Origin: Pseudomonadota bacterium
GTDB lineage: Bacteria > Myxococcota_A > Bradymonadia > UBA4248
DNA: 55,314 bases
Reading direction: 5' to 3'
Assembly: GCA_017464085.1 (NCBI GenBank)
Contig: JAFUEE010000185.1
Span: 1-55,314, forward strand
The number at the start of each line of letters is the position of its first letter. The stretch's first letter is position 1. Shown piece after piece: positions 24,525 through 33,262 of the stretch. The position numbers were made by a program, and so were the translations under genes. A model generated the notes under the pieces. That model was not told the origin of the DNA. It made no database searches and worked only from the letters and a program-made list of their open reading frames with translations.

Positions 24525-25792
24525 TATGCCTGCTCCGGTTCGATCGCGATCGTCAGTTCTGCGTTGGGATATTCGGCAAGCTGGGTTTTATTAAGGATGA
24601 CCTGTTCCATCTCGCCAGGTGCCATGATGCGTTTTTTCTTGTGCTGGATGCGCGTGCCGTTGATATAAACATTGATATATTGATCTTTATATACCTGGGT
24701 GACGCGGAAGCGGACGATTGTCTTGTCGGCCATGCGGACGGTGTCGATGGTCGTGGGGACGGTGTAGCGCACGCCGGGGCCGGTTTTGACGCGGATGTCG
24801 GCATTTTCGGTGTGTTTGGCGTGTCCGGCGGCGTAAGCGGCTGCGCTCTGTCCGGCGCGGCCGGCTTCTTCCGAGACGTAGTCGACGAGATCATGGACGT
24901 GAAGGACGTTGCCGCAGGCGAAAACGCCGGGGATGCTCGTCTCGAAGTTTTCGCTGACGAACGGGCCGCTCGTGACCGGGTTGATATCGATGCCTGCGCT
25001 GCGCGAGAGCTCGTTTTCGGGGATGAGGCCTGTCGAGAGCATGAGCGTGTCGCAGTCATAGTGGATTTCGGTGCCTGGGATAGGCTTGCTGCTGCTGTCC
25101 ACTTTGGCGATGGTGACGCCTTCGACGCGTTCCTTGCCCTGGATATCGACGACGGTGTGGGAGAGGAGCAGTGGGATGTCGTAATCGTTGAGGCACTGGA
25201 CGATATTGCGCTTGAGGCCGCCGGAATAGGGCATGAGCTCTGCGACGCAGAGGACTTTCGCGCCTTCGAGCGTCATCCGGCGAGCCATGATCAGGCCGAT
25301 GTCGCCGCTGCCGAGGATGACGATGCGTTTGCCGGGCATATAGCCATCGATGTTGACGAGGCGCTGCGCTGTGCCAGCGGAATAGATGCCGGCCGGACGG
25401 AAGCCGGGGATATTGAGCGCGCCGCGCGGGCGCTCGCGGCAGCCCATTGCGAGGATCACGGCCTTGGCTTTGATGCTGAACATGCCGTCCGTGCGGTTCA
25501 TCGCGGTCACCGTCTTGTCGGGCGCGATGTCCATGACCATCGTGTTGAGCTTGTATTCGATATGTTTTTCGAGCACTTTGTCGATGAAGCGCGCGGCATA
25601 TTCGGGGCCGGTCAGTTCCTCTTTGAACGTGTGCAGGCCGAAGCCGTTATGGATGCACTGGTTGAGGATGCCGCCGAGCTCCCTGTCGCGTTCCAGAATG
25701 AGTATGCGCTCGCAGCCGGCGTCTCTGGCTGCGGATGCTGCAGCGAGTCCGGCAGGGCCGCCGCCGACGATGACGATATCGTATGAATTCAT
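24524..25792 (-). CDS. NAD(P)/FAD-dependent oxidoreductase
   Basis: The 422-residue flavoprotein has an N-terminal FAD-binding motif IVIVGGGPAGLAAASAA (about residues 6-22) and a second dinucleotide fold KRIVILGSGDIGLIMARRM (about 155-173) for NAD(P)H. CGNVLHVHDLVDYVSEE near residue 295 is the terminal FAD-binding segment. It lies between the GlpA-like gene (3 bases upstream) and the DUF1667 gene (overlap), so it probably takes electrons from the dehydrogenase, like GlpB in function but with a disulfide-reductase-like fold. AGGAG stands before the ATG. Confidence 0.9.
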   Translation of the reverse strand: MNSYDIVIVGGGPAGLAAASAARDAGCERILILERDRELGGILNQCIHNGFGLHTFKEELTGPEYAARFIDKVLEKHIEYKLNTMVMDIAPDKTVTAMNRTDGMFSIKAKAVILAMGCRERPRGALNIPGFRPAGIYSAGTAQRLVNIDGYMPGKRIVILGSGDIGLIMARRMTLEGAKVLCVAELMPYSGGLKRNIVQCLNDYDIPLLLSHTVVDIQGKERVEGVTIAKVDSSSKPIPGTEIHYDCDTLMLSTGLIPENELSRSAGIDINPVTSGPFVSENFETSIPGVFACGNVLHVHDLVDYVSEEAGRAGQSAAAYAAGHAKHTENADIRVKTGPGVRYTVPTTIDTVRMADKTIVRFRVTQVYKDQYINVYINGTRIQHKKKRIMAPGEMEQVILNKTQLAEYPNAELTIAIEPEQA

Positions 25793-25795
25793 GGG

Positions 25796-27223
25796 TTACT
25801 CCTGTTCAGTGACCAGTGTGCTTTTGCCGCCTGATTTTGTCAATTCTTCCATCGGGATGCCGAGCTCGCGGTGCAGGATCGCCATGACGCGGTGCATGCA
25901 GAACCCTGCCTGGCAGCGCCCCATGCCTGCGCGCGTGCGGCGCTTGACCCCGTCGAGGCTTCGCGCGCCCAGCGGGCGGTGTATCGCATCCAGGATCTCC
26001 CCTTCGGTGACGGATTCGCAGCGGCAGATGATCGTGCCGTAAGCGGGATTTTTCTGGATCAGGGCGTTATGCGCCTCGGGGCTGAGCTCGGACGTGCAGA
26101 CGACGTCTTTGCGCGTGCCGATCCAGTTTGTTTTTTCCGAAAGCCCGAGCTTGTCGCGGAGCATTTGGGCGACATGGCGTCCGATCGCGGGCGCGGAAGT
26201 GAGGCCTGGCGATTCGATGCCGGCGCAGTCGATGAAATTCGGCGCGTCTTCGGGTTCGCCGATGATGAAGTCGTGACCGTCCTCATGTGCGCGGAGGCCG
26301 GCAAATGAGGTGATGACCTGCCTGAGCGGCACGCCGGAGACGTTCTGGGCTGCGCCAGAGAGCACTTTGTCGAGGCCGGCGCGCGTCGTCGCGGTCGATT
26401 CCGGATCGTCGATGTCTTCGGCGGTCGGGCCGACCATCAGGTTGCCGTGAATCGTGGGGGTGACGAGGATGCCTTTGCCCATCTTTGTCGGCTGCGGGAA
26501 AATCGTGCAGCTCACGTGTTTGCCGGCAGCTTTGTCGAGCAGGCAATATTCGCCTCGGCGTGGCGTGATGTGGAGCTTGTGCGCGCTGACTTTGTTGTGG
26601 AGATCTGCGGCGTAGATGCCGGCTGCGTTCACGACGCAGCGCGCGGTCAGCTCTCCGGCGTTCGTCTGGATATGGTAGATGCCGTCAGAATCCCGGCGGA
26701 TATCGCGCACTTCTGTGTCAAACTTGAACTCGACGCCGTTGACGTTCGCATTTTCCGCGAGCGCGATCGTCAGTTTGAACGGGCAGATGATCCCGCTGTC
26801 TGGCGCGTACAGCGCGGCAACGGCTTTTTCGGAGATATGCGATTCCATGCGGCGGAGTTCCTCGCGTTCCACGATGCGGATATTGTTCACGCCGTTGCGT
26901 TTGCCGCGTTCGAGGAGTTCGTCCAGGCCGGAGCGGAAGGTTTCGTCCGTGCAGATAACGAGTGCGCCGTTGCGCTTGAACGGGATATCCAGATCTCGCG
27001 CGAGATCGGGCATCATCGCGCTGCCCTCGACATTGAAGCGCGCCTTGTTCGAGCCGATGGCCGCATCAAACCCGGCGTGCACGATGCCGGAATTTGCCTT
27101 CGATGTTCCGCAGCATACGTCCTCGGAACGCTCCAGGACGCATATATCCGCCCCATACCTCGATAATTCGCGCGCCACAGCGCATCCGGTCACGCCGGCG
27201 CCAATAATTACGATATCCTTCAT
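25796..27223 (-). CDS. GlpA-like FAD-dependent dehydrogenase with a C-terminal [2Fe-2S] domain
   Basis: The 475-residue protein combines a DAO-type FAD domain (IVIIGAGVTGCAVARELSRYG at the N-terminus, SKANSGIVHAG near residue 40) with a C-terminal BFD-like [2Fe-2S] domain (CRCESVTEGEI near residue 398 and RCQAGFC near 435). This is the architecture of anaerobic glycerol-3-phosphate dehydrogenase-like proteins; the substrate could also be another 2-hydroxy acid. It starts the trio with the FAD/NAD oxidoreductase and DUF1667. AAAGGAG lies 11 bases before the ATG. No glpK or glpF is nearby. Confidence 0.88.
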   Translation of the reverse strand: MKDIVIIGAGVTGCAVARELSRYGADICVLERSEDVCCGTSKANSGIVHAGFDAAIGSNKARFNVEGSAMMPDLARDLDIPFKRNGALVICTDETFRSGLDELLERGKRNGVNNIRIVEREELRRMESHISEKAVAALYAPDSGIICPFKLTIALAENANVNGVEFKFDTEVRDIRRDSDGIYHIQTNAGELTARCVVNAAGIYAADLHNKVSAHKLHITPRRGEYCLLDKAAGKHVSCTIFPQPTKMGKGILVTPTIHGNLMVGPTAEDIDDPESTATTRAGLDKVLSGAAQNVSGVPLRQVITSFAGLRAHEDGHDFIIGEPEDAPNFIDCAGIESPGLTSAPAIGRHVAQMLRDKLGLSEKTNWIGTRKDVVCTSELSPEAHNALIQKNPAYGTIICRCESVTEGEILDAIHRPLGARSLDGVKRRTRAGMGRCQAGFCMHRVMAILHRELGIPMEELTKSGGKSTLVTEQE

Positions 27224-27372
27224 TCTGAGATCTGCTCCTTTGGGTCAGAGAAAAGAAACCGCATGTATGATGCCATGACATCGCCCCGTCTGCAATCATC
27301 AAAATGATTGCCAGCCATGCCTTTGGGGGATATTGCGTGCGCGCGGCCTATGCCTGCGGCATGCGTCCGCGC

Positions 27373-27408
27373 CTGCCGGCTATCGCCCAGCGGGCGATAC
27401 GCCGGCAG
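27373..27408 (+). repeat. Bulged TAT/ATA hairpin element 7
   Basis: The left arm CTGCCGGC-TATCGCCC and the right arm GGGCGATA-C-GCCGGCAG pair perfectly except for the single base beside ATA. A weaker relative (GCGCGGCCTATGCC/GGCATGCGTCCGCGC) is directly upstream at about 27340-27371. The remainder of 27224-27558 shows no gene. Confidence 0.8.
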
Positions 27409-27558
27409 AATGGTCGTGCGTCCCTGCTGAATGCTGTGCGCTTGCGCGGCTTTGATATCATCGGGCATTGAGTTTTGATTGCATTGTTCCGTTAGGGCTT
27501 GTACTTGAATGTGTGTGTGCTTGTCGCACTGTGTGGTTTTTTAATGTTCGGTGAGCGT

Positions 27559-28566
27559 ATGGAAGCTAAAAAACTGAGAATCAAAAATTTTTTCTTGCTG
27601 ATCATTGCAGGGCTGATCAATGCCTTTGGCGTGACGATTTTTCTGTATCCGGTCAAGCTGTACGACTCGGGCGTGTCGGGCACCTCGATGCTTTTGGCGC
27701 AGATCACGCCGGAATTTCTGCCGCTGTCATTTTTTCTGATCGTGATCAACGTGCCGCTGTTTATCTTTGGCTATCGCCGGCTTGGCATGCAGTTTACGAT
27801 ATATTCGATATTTGCGGTCACGGTCTATTCGCTCGGCGCCTGGCTGATCACCGATGTTCTGCCGGTGGATGTTTCGATGGCATCGCCGCTTGCGGGCGAA
27901 GACCTTCTGCTTTGCGCCATATTTGGCGGCCTGATTTCCGGGCTTGGCTCGGGGCTGACCATCCGCTTTGGCGGTGCGATCGACGGGATCGAGGTCTTGG
28001 CCGTTATTTTCGCGAAGAAGCTCGGGCTGACAGTCGGCACGTTTGTGATGATCTATAATGCAATTTTGTATATCGTATGCGGGGCGATGCTTCACAGCTG
28101 GATCTTGCCGCTTTATTCGATTGTGACGTATGCGGCGGCGCTCAAGACCATAGATTTCGTCGTGGAGGGCATCGACCGGGCCAAAGCGGCCACGATCATC
28201 ACCTCTAGGCCGGACGAGGTCTGCAGTGCGCTTGCAGGGCATTTTAAGACCGGCATGACGCGCATCACGGCGAAAGGCGGTTACTCTGGCGAAGACAAGA
28301 CGATGATCTATTTCGTGATGAACCGCTTTCAGATCACGCGCATGAAAGCGATCGTGCAAGAACAGGATCCGTGTGCTTATATCGCGATCAGCGAGATCGC
28401 GGATGTGTTCAGGTCGAATACAAGTATAAAAACTGCATGCGAGTCCGATGGCGCGGCGGCTTCGTCATGTGCTGTTGCGCAAAAGTCTGAGCAAGCTCAG
28501 GATGCGGCAGCAGTGCAGGCGGTGGCGCCTGTTCCAGAAAAAGCGCCAGCCAAAGAAGAGAGCTGA
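27559..28566 (+). CDS. YitT-family membrane protein (DUF161/DUF2179)
   Basis: The protein has 335 residues with about five hydrophobic segments in the first 190 (for example FFLLIIAGLINAFGVTIFL), as in YitT-family transporters, followed by a cytoplasmic DUF2179 domain (about residues 200-285, with ATIITSRPDEVCSALAG and KTMIYFVMNRFQITRMKAIV). The last 50 residues are an Ala/Pro/Glu-rich extension not usual in the family. The start is uncertain: ATG 27559 follows GGTGAGCGT, while ATG 27544 and TTG 27499 in the same frame lack clear sites. Substrate is unknown. Confidence 0.85.
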   Translation: MEAKKLRIKNFFLLIIAGLINAFGVTIFLYPVKLYDSGVSGTSMLLAQITPEFLPLSFFLIVINVPLFIFGYRRLGMQFTIYSIFAVTVYSLGAWLITDVLPVDVSMASPLAGEDLLLCAIFGGLISGLGSGLTIRFGGAIDGIEVLAVIFAKKLGLTVGTFVMIYNAILYIVCGAMLHSWILPLYSIVTYAAALKTIDFVVEGIDRAKAATIITSRPDEVCSALAGHFKTGMTRITAKGGYSGEDKTMIYFVMNRFQITRMKAIVQEQDPCAYIAISEIADVFRSNTSIKTACESDGAAASSCAVAQKSEQAQDAAAVQAVAPVPEKAPAKEES

Positions 28567-28621
28567 ACGCGAGTCAGGCGCGTTGGCTTGGGGCGTTTGG
28601 CGCGCCAGGCGGCGCGCATAA

Positions 28622-28651
28622 AAAAATCCCCCGGAGGTTCGGGGGATTTTT
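28622..28651. terminator. Bidirectional terminator
   Basis: AAAAATCCCCC (28622-28632) and GGGGGATTTTT (28641-28651) form a strong stem with A/T tails on both sides. It serves the convergent genes ending at 28566 (plus) and 28660 (minus). Confidence 0.92.
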
Positions 28652-28659
28652 ACTGTCCG

Positions 28660-29562
28660 TTACGGCAGAAGATGTGAGGCGCCCGGGAGGCTCTGTCCGT
28701 TGACTACTGGGCCGACGGGCACGAAAGGCGGAGCAAATGTCGGGATATTGCCGGTGGACATGACCATATTGATGGTCTGTGTGGATACCCAGATGAGGAA
28801 GCCCATCGAGAGGGAAGTCGCGATGGCCTCGAAGATTGTCTTGTGGATATCGTCATGGCATTTTTCAGCGACGCCGTTATCGAAGTTGTTGAGCATGGCT
28901 TTTTTGAGTTTTTCCGGGGTCGTGATGTCCGCGAGGCCGGTTGCCGGGCATGCGATGAGCGGCCAGGTGATGTTGGGCATCGGGGGGGCGACGGGGCCGG
29001 GGAATGCGGCGAATGCGGGATACCACGGGAAGCCGGGGATCATGACGCTGTCGACATAATTTTTGAGGCACTGGTTGACACCCTTGCCGACGGCATCGCG
29101 CCATTTGCTATAGTGTTTGCCCATCGCGAATTCAGCGTGCCCGGGATAGGTTTTGAAGAGCTTGAAGAAATCGGTTTTTGTGCCGAGGCAGCCCTTTGAG
29201 CCGACGGCGCAGGGGCCGTTCACCTTGAGGTTGCTGAATGTGAGCGTGAGTCGCCAGATATTGAAAGCATAAGAGACGGCATCGATCTGGGTGCTGATGA
29301 ACTTTTTGTAGGTCTGTGTCATCTCCTTTGCGGTATCGAAGTGATACTTGTGATTATCCTGAGTGGCAAAGTAGGTGACGAGCCCATCTGCTGCGGGATA
29401 GCCCTGTCCCCAGTTGCTTGCGCCGACGCCGTCGTGATAATTCTTGGCTTCTTCGAAGCCTTTGGCTGCTGGCGCTTTCCAACTGTCTTTAGGCGGCATC
29501 ACATGCTGCTTGGATGCTACAGATAAATCGGCCAATACTTTGATAAAAGTTACGTTCGCCAT
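28660..29562 (-). CDS. Conserved-looking protein of unknown function
   Basis: The protein has 300 residues. I do not recognise a family. There is no signal peptide. The first half is polar (KNYHDGVGASNWGQGYPAAD, then VTYFATQDNHKYHF). The second half has proline-rich parts (PWYPAFAAFPGPVAPPMPNI) and a single hydrophobic segment near residues 245-265 (ATSLSMGFLIWVSTQTINMV), ending in a Pro/Gly-rich tail. It contains five cysteines. GGAG stands 5 bases before the ATG. It is a single-gene unit with its own terminator. The proline-rich close and lack of signal are reminiscent of phage-tail-like structural proteins, but that is only an impression. Confidence 0.65.
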   Translation of the reverse strand: MANVTFIKVLADLSVASKQHVMPPKDSWKAPAAKGFEEAKNYHDGVGASNWGQGYPAADGLVTYFATQDNHKYHFDTAKEMTQTYKKFISTQIDAVSYAFNIWRLTLTFSNLKVNGPCAVGSKGCLGTKTDFFKLFKTYPGHAEFAMGKHYSKWRDAVGKGVNQCLKNYVDSVMIPGFPWYPAFAAFPGPVAPPMPNITWPLIACPATGLADITTPEKLKKAMLNNFDNGVAEKCHDDIHKTIFEAIATSLSMGFLIWVSTQTINMVMSTGNIPTFAPPFVPVGPVVNGQSLPGASHLLP

Positions 29563-29933
29563 GGTAACTCCTTTCGCGAAGCGGGTATTACAACACACAC
29601 AAAATACACCAGAAATAGTCTATATGCAAATTCGTTTCCCGTCTATGACTTTTCCATGTCGTTCGCTTTTTTTGCGCGCATGCGGCCATTTTGTCTGGGC
29701 GCGAGTCGCTCTGGCTGGGGATTTGCGACCCCATTGTGCGCGCATCAAAAGGCTTTCGCCGTATGCCGCAAGGCATAGGCGAAATCGGCCGGCGTGGCGG
29801 AGACAGCCGGCCCTGCTTGAAAAATCGTACCATCTTACAGCACGTGAAAATCATAGACAATAGACGATGGCTGCATTTTCGCGTATGTTATAAGCGTATT
29901 CGGGTCGTTTGTGCCTGTAGCTAGGGGATTGTG
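29563..29933. other. Intergenic region with hairpins
   Basis: No gene is supported. The TAT/ATA hairpin at 29754-29784 and a second stem (CGGCCGGC/GCCGGCC, about 29786-29812) are present. Short frames across these palindromes are not convincing. Confidence 0.5.
29754..29784 (+). repeat. Bulged TAT/ATA hairpin element 8
   Basis: The left arm TTTCGCC-G-TATGCC and the right arm GGCATA-GGCGAAA pair perfectly except for the single G beside TAT; the loop is GCAA. Confidence 0.88.
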
Positions 29934-32039
29934 ATGACTGTACAGCTCTCATATTCTGTTGGCGATGTGGTTGAATTCGCTGACAAAGCCAAATTCCATC
30001 TCGGCGTTGTGGTCGCGGTGGATGAAAAGACTTCCAAAATCAGGGTGGTGAATGTTTCCGGGCGAGAGCTCGTGCTGCCGCCCAAGCAGATCATGCATAA
30101 GCTTGGCGCGCGTATCGCGACACAGCTGCCGCTGAGCAATATCCAGAACGAACTGCTCTCGATAGATTCACGGGCGACGCAGGTGATGCCGCAGTGTGAT
30201 GTCGAGGCGCTCTGGCAGCTTGTCGGGCAGGATTATGATGAGATCTCGGTCGATGATTTGACGGCGTATGCTTTCGATGCGCCGGATGCAGTCCGAAAGC
30301 TCGCGATGATCCGCACGCTTCGCGAGGATAAGGTCTTTTTCAAGGCGATTTCGCCCCAGGTATGCGCGCCACGGCCTGAAAGCGTCGTGCTTGACCTTCA
30401 GAAGCAGCAGGCGCTGAAGGCGCAAAAAGAGGCTTATCGTGCGCGCTTTGTCGAGGAAGCGGCTGGAATGCTGCGGATGAGCGAGGCTGAACGGCTTCAG
30501 GCTTTGGAGGAGGGCAGCCTGCCGTCTGCGGATGTCATCGATGCGTGGAAAATTGTCGAGCAATATGCCGTGCTCGGGAGCGATGCTGATGATAAGGCTG
30601 AAGCGGAACTCCTTCTGGAGCGCGTGCAGAAGCGCATTGATCGCGGCTTTGCAGGAACCGCTCACCTGAGGGCGCGCGCGTTTTTGCGCGAATGCGGCTA
30701 CTGGGCGCCCGGCACGAATGTCGCGCTTCTGAAATATGAGATTCCTGTTGAATTTTCTTCGGAAGCTGATGATGAGGCGCTTCGCATTTATCAGGGCTCG
30801 GTGCCGACGGAAGGCAGGACAGACCTGACACATCTCGAACTGTTCTCCATTGATGACTCGGACACGCTCGATATCGATGACGCGCTTTCGATCGAGCGGC
30901 TTGAGGGTGGCGCGTTGAGGCTTGGCGTGCATATCGCTGCGCCGGCTGCAGCGGTCGAATTTGGGTGCGCGCTTGAACGGGAAGCGAGAGGACGGGCGAC
31001 GTCGATTTATCTGCCAGAACAGCGCATTCCCATGATGCCGGCGATACTCAGCGAAAATGCGCTCAGCCTGATGCCGATGCAAAAGCGAAACGCGCTGTCA
31101 TTTATGATCACCTTTGACGCGGATTTTAACATCACGCATCAAAATATCGTGCCTTCTGTCGTCTGTTCTCGCCATCGGCTTTCGTATGACACCGTGGAGA
31201 GCCTCATCGAGAATGGAAATGATGCCCTTTCGGATGATATACGCCTGATACAGGAAATTACTGAATTTTCTGCGGCTAATCGCCGTTCGCGCGGCGCGGT
31301 CGATATCGATATCCCCGAATATAAGCTCACGTTTGATGCATCGTCCGGACAGTATGCGCTTCATCCGATTGATACCGCCATGATGAGCCGTCAGCTCGTC
31401 TCGGAATGCATGATCCTTGCGAATGCATTGGCGGCGGAATTCTGTGATGCGCATGATATTCCGGCGGTTTATCGCATCCAGCCAGCGCCGGTAAATATGC
31501 CGCGCCAGGAGACGCTTGATGAGTTGCCGAATGATCTGAGCCGTGCGTATGCCGTGAGGCGCTGCATGATGCCTGCGGCTGCATCTCTGACCCCCGGGCT
31601 TCATGCGGGGCTTGGCTTGGACAAATACCTTCAGGCGACGAGCCCGCTGAGGCGTTATGCGGATCTGCTCTGCCATTATCAGCTCGAGCATTATTTCGTG
31701 CACCAGACGCCTCGGTTTGATTCAGAGGCGTTCAACACCATTCTTGCGGAGACTGACCTGGGGCTGTCGCATGCCAGGTCCGCTTCGCATGAGGCGTATC
31801 AGACCGCGACACTGATGTATTTGAAACAGCTCGGCAATGTGCCGATTGAGGCCATGATTGTGCAGTATCCGTCCGACCGCGGTGATATCGCGCAAGTCGT
31901 GCTCGTCGAAACGCAGCTTCGCGCCACAGTCGCGACGAAAGGCCGGCTGCCCATTGGCACGATATGCACCGTCAGCATCGACAATGTGCGCCCGGAAGAG
32001 GGATCGCTCCTTCTGCAGTTCAGAGATGTCGTTTCATGA
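29934..32039 (+). CDS. RNB-domain exoribonuclease (RNase II/R family)
   Basis: The protein has 701 residues. The N-terminal 280 residues start with a small beta-domain (VQLSYSVGDVVEFADKAK...VVVAVDEKTSKIRVV) followed by helices. The RNB catalytic domain spans about residues 295-610, with the metal-binding aspartates in FSIDDSDTLDIDDALS, the HIAAPAAAVEFG segment, and RRSRGAVDIDIPE and YLQATSPLRRYADLL further on. A short C-terminal S1-like part follows. The layout resembles the short RNase II type of cyanobacteria/plastids more than E. coli RNase R. AGGGGA precedes the ATG at 29934. The stop overlaps the next start as ATGA, so the two are translationally coupled. Confidence 0.9.
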   Translation: MTVQLSYSVGDVVEFADKAKFHLGVVVAVDEKTSKIRVVNVSGRELVLPPKQIMHKLGARIATQLPLSNIQNELLSIDSRATQVMPQCDVEALWQLVGQDYDEISVDDLTAYAFDAPDAVRKLAMIRTLREDKVFFKAISPQVCAPRPESVVLDLQKQQALKAQKEAYRARFVEEAAGMLRMSEAERLQALEEGSLPSADVIDAWKIVEQYAVLGSDADDKAEAELLLERVQKRIDRGFAGTAHLRARAFLRECGYWAPGTNVALLKYEIPVEFSSEADDEALRIYQGSVPTEGRTDLTHLELFSIDDSDTLDIDDALSIERLEGGALRLGVHIAAPAAAVEFGCALEREARGRATSIYLPEQRIPMMPAILSENALSLMPMQKRNALSFMITFDADFNITHQNIVPSVVCSRHRLSYDTVESLIENGNDALSDDIRLIQEITEFSAANRRSRGAVDIDIPEYKLTFDASSGQYALHPIDTAMMSRQLVSECMILANALAAEFCDAHDIPAVYRIQPAPVNMPRQETLDELPNDLSRAYAVRRCMMPAAASLTPGLHAGLGLDKYLQATSPLRRYADLLCHYQLEHYFVHQTPRFDSEAFNTILAETDLGLSHARSASHEAYQTATLMYLKQLGNVPIEAMIVQYPSDRGDIAQVVLVETQLRATVATKGRLPIGTICTVSIDNVRPEEGSLLLQFRDVVS

Positions 32040-33259
32040 GAATGCGTTTTGCCTTTATATTCCTGGCCCTGCTTTGTGCGCTTTCAGCTTGCGGCAAAGG
32101 CAGCTCTGAGGCTCAAAAGCAGACGGTGACTATTGATGCCGCATTTGTGCCCGAGAATACGCCTGCTTCAGCTGCGGCGGCGCTGACAGAGGCTGAGCGT
32201 CTTTGCTCGGAAAAACGTTTCGCGGAAGCCAGGCGCTCGCTCTATCATGCGATGCTCGTCTATGGAAGTTCGGATGCGCTTGAAAAGGCTTACGCATTTG
32301 CGATCGAGCATGATCCGGATCTGACGGCCATGCCTGTGCAGATGACTGTCGGGGAGGATCTGACGCAGCTCAGGAAACTAGGAGGCGGCAGCTCTCTGGT
32401 CTATAAGTTCCTCAAGGACAAGGAAACTGTCGCGGCATTCAAGCCGTTTCAGAAGCGCTATCAGTCGAACTATCGCGCGGAAATCGCCGCATATCGGCTC
32501 TGCCCGGTGATGAAATGCGGATTTGATGTGCCGGTCAACTTGCCGGTCTATTTCGATTTCGATGATTTTTCCCGGCTCTATGCGCGCAATTCCAAGAATC
32601 CGCAGAAGGAATTCAAGGAGATCATTCCCACGCGTCGGAGCGACGGTTCCTATATCGTCGAGGGCACGCGCAAATCATGGATTCCTGATTTTGCCGATTT
32701 TCCGATAGAGTTTTCGGACATCTGGAAGCCATGGCTCAATCCGGGCGTGACCAAAGAAGCGCTCAAGGCGGAGGCCGTTTCGCTGCTTCCTGAGTTTGAG
32801 AAACGCCATGCATCCGGCAAAAAGCTCGTCTCCAAGCTCGAGCCGCATCTCAAGGGGCTCAACCTTTATGCCCTGGGGAGACAGATATCGAACCTCATCG
32901 TGTTTGATTTTTTGATCAACAATTGGGACAGATTCAGCGGGTCTGAGAAACTTTATGGTGTGAACTGCCAGATTTCGCATGGGCGCTTCATGTCGATCGA
33001 CAATGGCGCATCCTTTTCGCCGAGCGCCAAGGAAAAGCCCGAGCGGCATCTCCATGAAATCAGCCGTTTTTCGCGGCTGACTTATGAGGCGATCAAGCGC
33101 TTTGGGGAGTGGGATATGTACGCCTATCTGTTTCCGAATCCGTCCCAGTTTGAGCGCGCGAAGTTCGAGATGTTTCAGGCGCAGTGCCAGAAATTTTTAG
33201 AATATGTCGAGTCCTGCATCGCCAGGAATGGCGAAGCGGAAACATTTTTCTTTGAGTGA
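32036..33259 (+). CDS. Lipoprotein with a Fam20C-like secretory kinase domain
   Basis: The 407-residue protein has a lipoprotein signal with lipobox LSAC (cysteine at residue 19) and then a kinase-like domain of the Fam20/HipA-type fold. Visible key positions: a Gly-rich segment (116-118), the FKP motif (lysine 136, expected to hold ATP), the RAEIAAYRL helix (glutamate near 150), NNWDR with the putative catalytic D298, and DNG with the metal-binding D322. These match the order ALFKP...AEIAAFHL...NMDRH...LDNG of animal Fam20C. The lipobox places it outside the cytoplasm, so it may phosphorylate exported proteins or glycans. It overlaps the RNase gene by 4 bp and lies 3 bp before pilD. Confidence 0.8.
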   Translation: MRMRFAFIFLALLCALSACGKGSSEAQKQTVTIDAAFVPENTPASAAAALTEAERLCSEKRFAEARRSLYHAMLVYGSSDALEKAYAFAIEHDPDLTAMPVQMTVGEDLTQLRKLGGGSSLVYKFLKDKETVAAFKPFQKRYQSNYRAEIAAYRLCPVMKCGFDVPVNLPVYFDFDDFSRLYARNSKNPQKEFKEIIPTRRSDGSYIVEGTRKSWIPDFADFPIEFSDIWKPWLNPGVTKEALKAEAVSLLPEFEKRHASGKKLVSKLEPHLKGLNLYALGRQISNLIVFDFLINNWDRFSGSEKLYGVNCQISHGRFMSIDNGASFSPSAKEKPERHLHEISRFSRLTYEAIKRFGEWDMYAYLFPNPSQFERAKFEMFQAQCQKFLEYVESCIARNGEAETFFFE

Positions 33260-33262
33260 TCT

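Noticed and set aside
24641-25786. Plus-strand open frame of 381 codons opposite the FAD oxidoreductase
   Set aside because: Antisense shadow of a clear flavoprotein gene, dominated by Ala, Asp and Gly.
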